NCBI GenBank assembly: GCA_016710965.1
Contig: JADJTW010000031.1
Coordinates: 858,509-922,508, forward strand
Source: Flavobacteriales bacterium
Lineage (GTDB): Bacteria; Bacteroidota; Bacteroidia; Flavobacteriales_F; PHOS-HE28
Direction of reading: 5' to 3'
DNA length: 64,000 nucleotides
The notes under the pieces are model-generated. The model had not been told where the DNA came from. It did no database searches and saw only the letters and a program-made list of their open reading frames with translations. The position numbers were made by a program, and so were the translations under genes. Positions 59,732 to 64,000 of the stretch are shown one piece after another; position 1 is the first letter of the stretch, and every line of letters starts with the position of its first letter.

Positions 59732-61057
59732 TCAGCGGCTGGCGCTGATGGCCAGGCTGCGACCCAGGCGCAGGTTGAAGCCTTTGCTTCGGCCCGTGCC
59801 ATCGCGCGCCACTGAAAGTCCGGCGCGGTCTCCGCCAATGGCCTTCAGGCCACGGTCCACTGCGGCTACGGCGTCGTCCCCGTCCAGCGGACTGGTTTCA
59901 GCAGGACGGTCCAGGACGCGTTCGCGCAAGGTGGCGGCCAAGGTCTGGCCTATGGTGTTGGCTTCCGGTTGGGCTGGGATACGGGGAGCCGGAGTTGCAT
60001 GGGCCACTGCTTCGGCACCTGGCTCGTTCGGCGGAGGAACATTGATCGGCGCAGGAGCCTTCGGTTCGTTCTGTTGAACAACACGGTGTTCTTCAGTGAT
60101 GGGCAAGGGTGTTTCGTTCGGGAGCGGTCGCTCTTCAGGAACACGTTGCCCGCGCCGTACAGGATTCGGTGATACTCGTTCTTCTTCGGCCACGAGCGGA
60201 TGGCGATCATCCTCGACAGGCACAGAGATCTGATGCACGCTGGGTGCGCTGCTATCCTTCGGCGTTACAGCCCGCTCATCCGAATTCACGGGCGCGATCA
60301 CGTTCTTGCCGTCGGCCACTTGCGCACCTTGCTCATCATTGCGCGCCCACCACCATGCCATGCCGATCAGCAAGGCGATGGAAGCAGCAGCGGCAAGGCG
60401 CACCATCCAGCTCGTGATCGCGATCACACGGCCGCCCTTCCTCAGCGCATCCTTGTCCGCGAAGACGATCTCCGATGCGCGCACCTGTGTGACTTGCATC
60501 AACGCCCAACTGCGTTGCGCCTCGGTGTTCCCCGCGATGTACGCTGCCAAAGCGCGCTCCTGCTCTGCCGAGAGCTCCCCTTCCAAGCGCGCCACGAGGA
60601 AGTCATCGAGCGTGTGGCGCGTAGGCATGCCCGTTGGCGGCAGTGCGCGCTGCAATTCCTGCTTGCGGGCATAGGCCATCGCCTCCGGAACGAGCTTGGT
60701 CAGCGCGTAGGTCCGCTCCGCGAGCTGGTGTTCTGGATTCAGGGTCAGGAATACCTGCAGTGCATCGCGCTGCTCCTTGCTGAGGTCGTTCTCCAGGCGT
60801 GCGATCAAGTGATCGTCCACGTTCCGTGCATCCACTTCCGCGACGGGTGGCAGCCGACGCTTCAACGCTTCCTTGTCGAGCGTATTGAGCCGCAGCGCCA
60901 GATCGTTCACGGCGGGCAGATCGCCTTCACCGGGATCGAGCTCCGGATGCATCGCGAGGAACGCATCGAGTTCCTTCTCCCCGGCGGGCGAGAGATTCCC
61001 CTCCAGCCGATCCAGCAGCCATGCTTCGTAGTTGCTATGGTCGATGCGTTGCTTCAT
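59732..61057 (-). CDS. membrane-bound anti-sigma-like protein with triplicated N-terminal motif
   Basis: A 441-residue protein. The cytosolic N-terminus (~210 residues) holds three related units: LLDRLEGNLSPAGEKELDAF, LIARLENDLSKEQRDALQVF and LVARLEGELSAEQERALAAY, each followed by a [NH]-[PT]-E turn. These resemble the short helical motif at the start of many Bacteroidota anti-sigma proteins. One membrane helix (LAAAASIALLIGMAWWW) is followed by a Pro/Glu-rich periplasmic region with no fold I recognise. It overlaps the upstream ECF sigma gene (ATGA) and is the likely antagonist. Confidence 0.8.
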   Translation of the reverse strand: MKQRIDHSNYEAWLLDRLEGNLSPAGEKELDAFLAMHPELDPGEGDLPAVNDLALRLNTLDKEALKRRLPPVAEVDARNVDDHLIARLENDLSKEQRDALQVFLTLNPEHQLAERTYALTKLVPEAMAYARKQELQRALPPTGMPTRHTLDDFLVARLEGELSAEQERALAAYIAGNTEAQRSWALMQVTQVRASEIVFADKDALRKGGRVIAITSWMVRLAAAASIALLIGMAWWWARNDEQGAQVADGKNVIAPVNSDERAVTPKDSSAPSVHQISVPVEDDRHPLVAEEERVSPNPVRRGQRVPEERPLPNETPLPITEEHRVVQQNEPKAPAPINVPPPNEPGAEAVAHATPAPRIPAQPEANTIGQTLAATLRERVLDRPAETSPLDGDDAVAAVDRGLKAIGGDRAGLSVARDGTGRSKGFNLRLGRSLAISASR

Positions 61058-61539
61058 ACCACAAGGTCCAACTGGCCGATGTAATCCTTCAATGCGGTGC
61101 GACCACGGTAGATGTACACCTTCACTTGCGGAAGGTTGAGGCCGGTGAGCTCGGCAATCTCTTCATAGGTGTAGCCCTCCAGGTCGCGGAGCAGCACCAC
61201 GCTGCGTTGGATCGCAGGAAGCGTGGCCAGCGCTTGGTCCAACACCTCCTTCAGGTCGGGTTGGCTCTGGCTGGTGTGCCGCATATCCTCGTGATGCTCT
61301 TCCATGCGCGTGCTGCGCTTCCCCTTCCGCACCTCATCGACCATGGCGTGGTGGGCCGTGGTGAAGAGGTAGCTCTTGGCCTTGGCCGCCTCCACTTCGG
61401 TCACCTTCACCCACAGGCGGGCGAAGGTCTCCTGCACCACGTCCTTGGCCTGGTCCTCATCACGCATGTGCTTCACCGCGAAGCGGTACAGCCCATCTGC
61501 ATGGGCATCTACGGCGTGGTTGTATTCGGCCAGGGTCAT
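61054..61539 (-). CDS. ECF-type RNA polymerase sigma factor
   Basis: A 161-residue sigma-70 protein. Region 2 has LYRFAVKHMRDEDQAKDVVQ and ETFARLWVKV; region 4 has LPAIQRSVVLLRDLEGYTYE and EIAELTGLNLPQVKVYIYRG. It should direct transcription from its own promoter set under control of the co-encoded membrane protein. CACCTTCG lies 19 nt before the ATG. Target genes cannot be read from this window. Confidence 0.94.
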   Translation of the reverse strand: MTLAEYNHAVDAHADGLYRFAVKHMRDEDQAKDVVQETFARLWVKVTEVEAAKAKSYLFTTAHHAMVDEVRKGKRSTRMEEHHEDMRHTSQSQPDLKEVLDQALATLPAIQRSVVLLRDLEGYTYEEIAELTGLNLPQVKVYIYRGRTALKDYIGQLDLVV

Positions 61540-61679
61540 CGGTGAGGGAACCAGTGCTCGAAGGTGGGACGCGGTGACGGGCAGGAAGTTACAACCGGCT
61601 GCGATCGTTGAAATATCCGTTCATCGCTTGCCGGGATTCCCGTGGGTTGGTGCCGGTAGCGGGCGCAGCTTTGTCCGCG

Positions 61680-62522
61680 ATGTCTACACGGGGTGGCAAA
61701 CGAGAAAGGGGTGAACAACGGACCAGCACAGCCGAGCGGCCCTTGGTGAGCATCGTCACCGTGGTGTACAACGGTGCGGCCACCTTGGAGCGCACCATCC
61801 AGAGCGTGCTCGTACAAGGCTACCCGAACATCGAGTACATCGTCGTCGATGGCGGTAGCACCGATGGCACATTGGATCTATTGCGGAAGTACGAGGACCG
61901 GCTGGACGTGTGGGTGAGCGAACGCGATAAGGGGATCTACGATGCCATGAATAAGGGCGTGTCGTTGAGCTCCGGCGAATGGGTGGCGTTGATCAATGCG
62001 GACGATTGGTACGAGCCCGGCACGGTGCAACGCGTGATCGCGGCGGCACAGGGTCGCGCTGACATCAACATCGTTCATGGCGATATCTGGATCCACTATC
62101 CGAACGGGCACAAGAAGTTGAAGCGAGCCAAGCGCAACGGGTTCCTACTGAAGTATTGGGAGATGGTGCTGAACCATCCTAGCTTCTTCGTGCGACGCAG
62201 CTACTACCAGGGCCGCCCCTTCGATGCCACCTTGCGCGTGAGCGGCGATCACAAGTGGACGCTCGCGGCGTGGATGCATTCCAGTGCGCAGTTCCTCTAC
62301 CTGCCGGAGCCGCTGGCCAATTTCACCGCGGGGGGTGCCAGCATGAGCATTCCGCTTAAGCGCGTGCTGAGCGAAGGCAAGCGTGTGAGCCATGATCTCG
62401 GCCTCGGTGCCTGGGGCACCTTCGTAGGACATGTCGTGCGCATCGCTTTGCACGTTCCCCAATACCTGAAGCTGCAGTTCAACCAGCACGTATCACCTTT
62501 GATGCAAGGCAAGAGCAACTGA
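61680..62522 (+). CDS. GT2 family glycosyltransferase (WcaE/colanic-type)
   Basis: A 280-residue GT-A enzyme: VSIVTVVYNGAATLERTIQS, VVDGGSTDGT, KGIYDAMNKGVSLSSGEWV and the NADDWY metal motif, with HPSFFVRRSYY and the catalytic SGDHKW. This form is frequent in exopolysaccharide clusters. CAGCTTTG followed by six bases and the ATG at 61680 favours this start over one at 61608. It overlaps an acyltransferase gene (TGATG), so the pair may decorate the same sugar; this is inference. Confidence 0.9.
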   Translation: MSTRGGKRERGEQRTSTAERPLVSIVTVVYNGAATLERTIQSVLVQGYPNIEYIVVDGGSTDGTLDLLRKYEDRLDVWVSERDKGIYDAMNKGVSLSSGEWVALINADDWYEPGTVQRVIAAAQGRADINIVHGDIWIHYPNGHKKLKRAKRNGFLLKYWEMVLNHPSFFVRRSYYQGRPFDATLRVSGDHKWTLAAWMHSSAQFLYLPEPLANFTAGGASMSIPLKRVLSEGKRVSHDLGLGAWGTFVGHVVRIALHVPQYLKLQFNQHVSPLMQGKSN

Positions 62523-63025
62523 TGGCAAGCGTGTGGAACATATTCCAGGATTGGAGCGCGAACGCTGGCAACCCGAAAGGGAGGCTCGTGCTCCTAGCAT
62601 TCCGTACCGCGCACCTCTTGAGGCAGAACGTGATCGTCGCCATCCTCTTCTTCTGGTACTTCATCATGTACCGCGTGGGCGTGGAGTGGTTCCTCGGCAT
62701 CGAGCTGCCTTGGAAGACGCGCATCGGTCCAAGCTTCCGTGTGGATCACGGCCAAGCCTTGGTGGTGAACGATGGCACCGTCTTCGGCGCCGACTGCACC
62801 GTGCGCAACAGCACCACCATCGGCAATAAACGCCTGAAGGATGGCACGTATAGTCGGGCTCCTCGCTTCGGCGATCGTGTAGACATCGGCGCCAACTCGA
62901 TCATCATCGGGCCGGTCACCATAGGTGATGATGTGGCGATCGGTGCGGGCGCCGTGGTGCTGAAGGACGTGCCCGCGAACAGCCTGGCGGTCGGCAATCC
63001 CGCACGGATCATTCCGCGGCCTTGA
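62522..63025 (+). CDS. hexapeptide-repeat acyltransferase (serine acetyltransferase-like)
   Basis: A 167-residue left-handed beta-helix enzyme: FRVDHGQALVVNDGTVFGAD, NSTTIGNKR, GDRVDIGANSIIIGPVTIGD, ending VPANSLAVGNPARII. A hydrophobic stretch near the N-terminus (VIVAILFFWYFIMYRVGV) may hold it at the membrane. Similar proteins acetylate sugars in polysaccharide clusters, fitting the overlap with the GT2 gene. Substrate not proven. Confidence 0.88.
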   Translation: MASVWNIFQDWSANAGNPKGRLVLLAFRTAHLLRQNVIVAILFFWYFIMYRVGVEWFLGIELPWKTRIGPSFRVDHGQALVVNDGTVFGADCTVRNSTTIGNKRLKDGTYSRAPRFGDRVDIGANSIIIGPVTIGDDVAIGAGAVVLKDVPANSLAVGNPARIIPRP

Positions 63026-63049
63026 CCGAAGGCATGCGATCTTGGCGCC

Positions 63050-64000
63050 ATGCGCCACGTTCTTCCAGCCTGCCTGCTCCTCCTGATAGCCGCGTGCAAC
63101 AGCGCGGAGCGCTCTTCTGACGCCCCCAACCGTTGGAGCGATGAGCGCCTCTGGCCGGTGCTCGAAGCACAGGAGCACCGCGATACCGAAAAGCTATGCG
63201 CGCTGCTGAAGGACGCCGATCCCGTTGTGCGTGAAGCTGCTGCCTTGGCTTTTGCCAGTGTACAGGACAGCGCGGGCGCGCATTGCCTGCTGAGCGCTTT
63301 GCACGACGACGCGATCAGCGTGCGCGTTACTGCGGCGTTCGCCTTGGGCTTCGTGGCCGACAGCCTGACGACCACATGGATGGCCGAGAGCGCCATGAGC
63401 GAACGCGACTCGACCGTGCAGCGTGCATTGCTCAGCGCCTCGTTCATCGCCATGCAACGCATTGGAATGTTGAAGGAACCGAACGCGATCCTTTACTACT
63501 TCGATCGCGCGCAAGGCCATGAACGTGTGCGCGCGGCCGATGCCCTGCGCCGATTGCCGGATAGTGCATTGAAAGCCCTGGCGCCGGAATACATGGCGCT
63601 CTTCGGCACCGACCTGCCCGCCGAGGTTGAAGCGATATTGGTTCGCGGGCTCGTCAAGGTTGGCACCCGGGAGGCGCTTGCGTTGCTCCGCTTCTCTGCG
63701 GATGCGGACAAGCCCGCCGTGATCATCCCGAACGCCTTGCGCACCCTTGGGAATTTGCACAACCCCGCCGATGATAGTCTGTTCTTCCATTGGGCGGGTC
63801 CTGGTTGCGTCGGGCAAGCGGCCTTGGAAGTGTTGGTCGGTCGGGAAGCCTTGGACGCGGAACAGTGCCTGCGCGCGGCCACAATGGCGTCGGATGCGCG
63901 TACGCGCATCGTCTTGCTGGGCCTGGCCATGAAGCATGGGGGAGGCGCCGTAGCAGATAGCGCGTACAGCAGGCTCAAGGCCATCGATAACGACTTGCGC
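63050..64000 (+). CDS. HEAT-repeat lipoprotein, 3' end beyond the window
   Basis: The frame from the ATG at 63050 is open to the right edge (about 317 residues seen). It starts with a lipoprotein signal: LPACLLLLIAAC, with the lipobox Cys at residue 16. Alpha-helical HEAT repeats follow (DADPVVREAAALAFASVQDS; DDAISVRVTAAFALGFVADS; VRAADALRRLP). Related Flavobacterial proteins, as I recall, continue into a peptidyl-prolyl isomerase domain, which cannot be checked here. Probably periplasmic, held in a membrane. Confidence 0.75.
   Translation, partial: MRHVLPACLLLLIAACNSAERSSDAPNRWSDERLWPVLEAQEHRDTEKLCALLKDADPVVREAAALAFASVQDSAGAHCLLSALHDDAISVRVTAAFALGFVADSLTTTWMAESAMSERDSTVQRALLSASFIAMQRIGMLKEPNAILYYFDRAQGHERVRAADALRRLPDSALKALAPEYMALFGTDLPAEVEAILVRGLVKVGTREALALLRFSADADKPAVIIPNALRTLGNLHNPADDSLFFHWAGPGCVGQAALEVLVGREALDAEQCLRAATMASDARTRIVLLGLAMKHGGGAVADSAYSRLKAIDNDLR

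Noticed and set aside
1..64000. Prophage, insertion sequence or integrated plasmid
   Set aside because: No transposase, integrase, phage structural or replication genes and no terminal repeats were seen apart from the GxxExxY repeats.

Overview
The window is a gene-dense stretch of high-GC DNA (clearly above 50% G+C by eye) from a member of the Bacteroidota, most likely a high-GC Flavobacteriales lineage. The evidence is type IX secretion (T9SS) C-terminal sorting domains on secreted proteins, small families largely confined to this phylum (IPExxxVDY, DUF3667, DUF6427/DUF6341-like), the order acpP-fabF-rnc-IPExxxVDY-pyk beside a divergent purN, and TAnnTTTG-type promoter elements in place of clear Shine-Dalgarno sites. 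I see no phage, insertion sequence or CRISPR array, one tRNA (Asn), and no gene-free stretch longer than about 230 bases.

Layout. 1-3.3 kb: two T9SS-exported proteins, the first cut by the window edge. 3.3-7.5 kb (minus): pyruvate kinase, IPExxxVDY protein, RNase III, FabF and ACP. 7.7-10.7 kb (plus): purN, marC, rnhA, a biotin carrier protein and an apparently exported superoxide dismutase. 10.7-14.4 kb: PfkB kinase, tRNA-Asn, serine hydrolase, a small conserved protein and a 3'-5' exonuclease. 14.4-27.6 kb: seven large polytopic GT-C-like membrane proteins with one GT2 polyprenyl-phosphate-sugar-synthase-like enzyme; this looks like a lipid-linked-sugar glycosylation locus. The last GT-C gene sits between the two subunits of a 3-oxoacid CoA-transferase (25.1-28.3 kb). 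28.4-34.9 kb: YHS, DoxX-like, DinB, ATP-grasp, LysE, aldehyde dehydrogenase, GT2 and DUF3667 genes. 34.9-42.8 kb: T9SS protein, uvrC divergent from lpxD with overlapping start codons, and a 1143-residue beta-propeller/c-type-heme protein. 43-47.7 kb: aldehyde dehydrogenase, C45-type NTN hydrolase, a GxxExxY (PD-(D/E)XK-like) gene framed by three copies of a repeat, and an ATP-grasp ligase. 47.8-51 kb: DUF6427, DUF6341-like, purD and a redoxin. 51.1-57.1 kb: acyl-CoA carboxyltransferase overlapping a TPR histidine kinase and its response regulator, and a divergent NIT-domain kinase. 57.2-64 kb: YebC, outer-membrane barrel protein, TonB-C-like protein, an ECF sigma/anti-sigma pair, GT2 plus hexapeptide acyltransferase, and a HEAT-repeat lipoprotein cut by the right edge.

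Five genes carry what look like single-base frameshifts (two GT-C genes, scoB, the YHS gene and purD). Because purD is a housekeeping gene and no other sign of decay is visible, uncorrected assembly indels are the simplest explanation; the reconstructed genes are reported here.

The most unusual signals are the repeat-framed GxxExxY cassette, the GT-C expansion with a swappable C-terminal beta domain, and many TAnnTTTG-like -7 elements only 4-9 nt from the start codon, which predicts leaderless or near-leaderless mRNAs.
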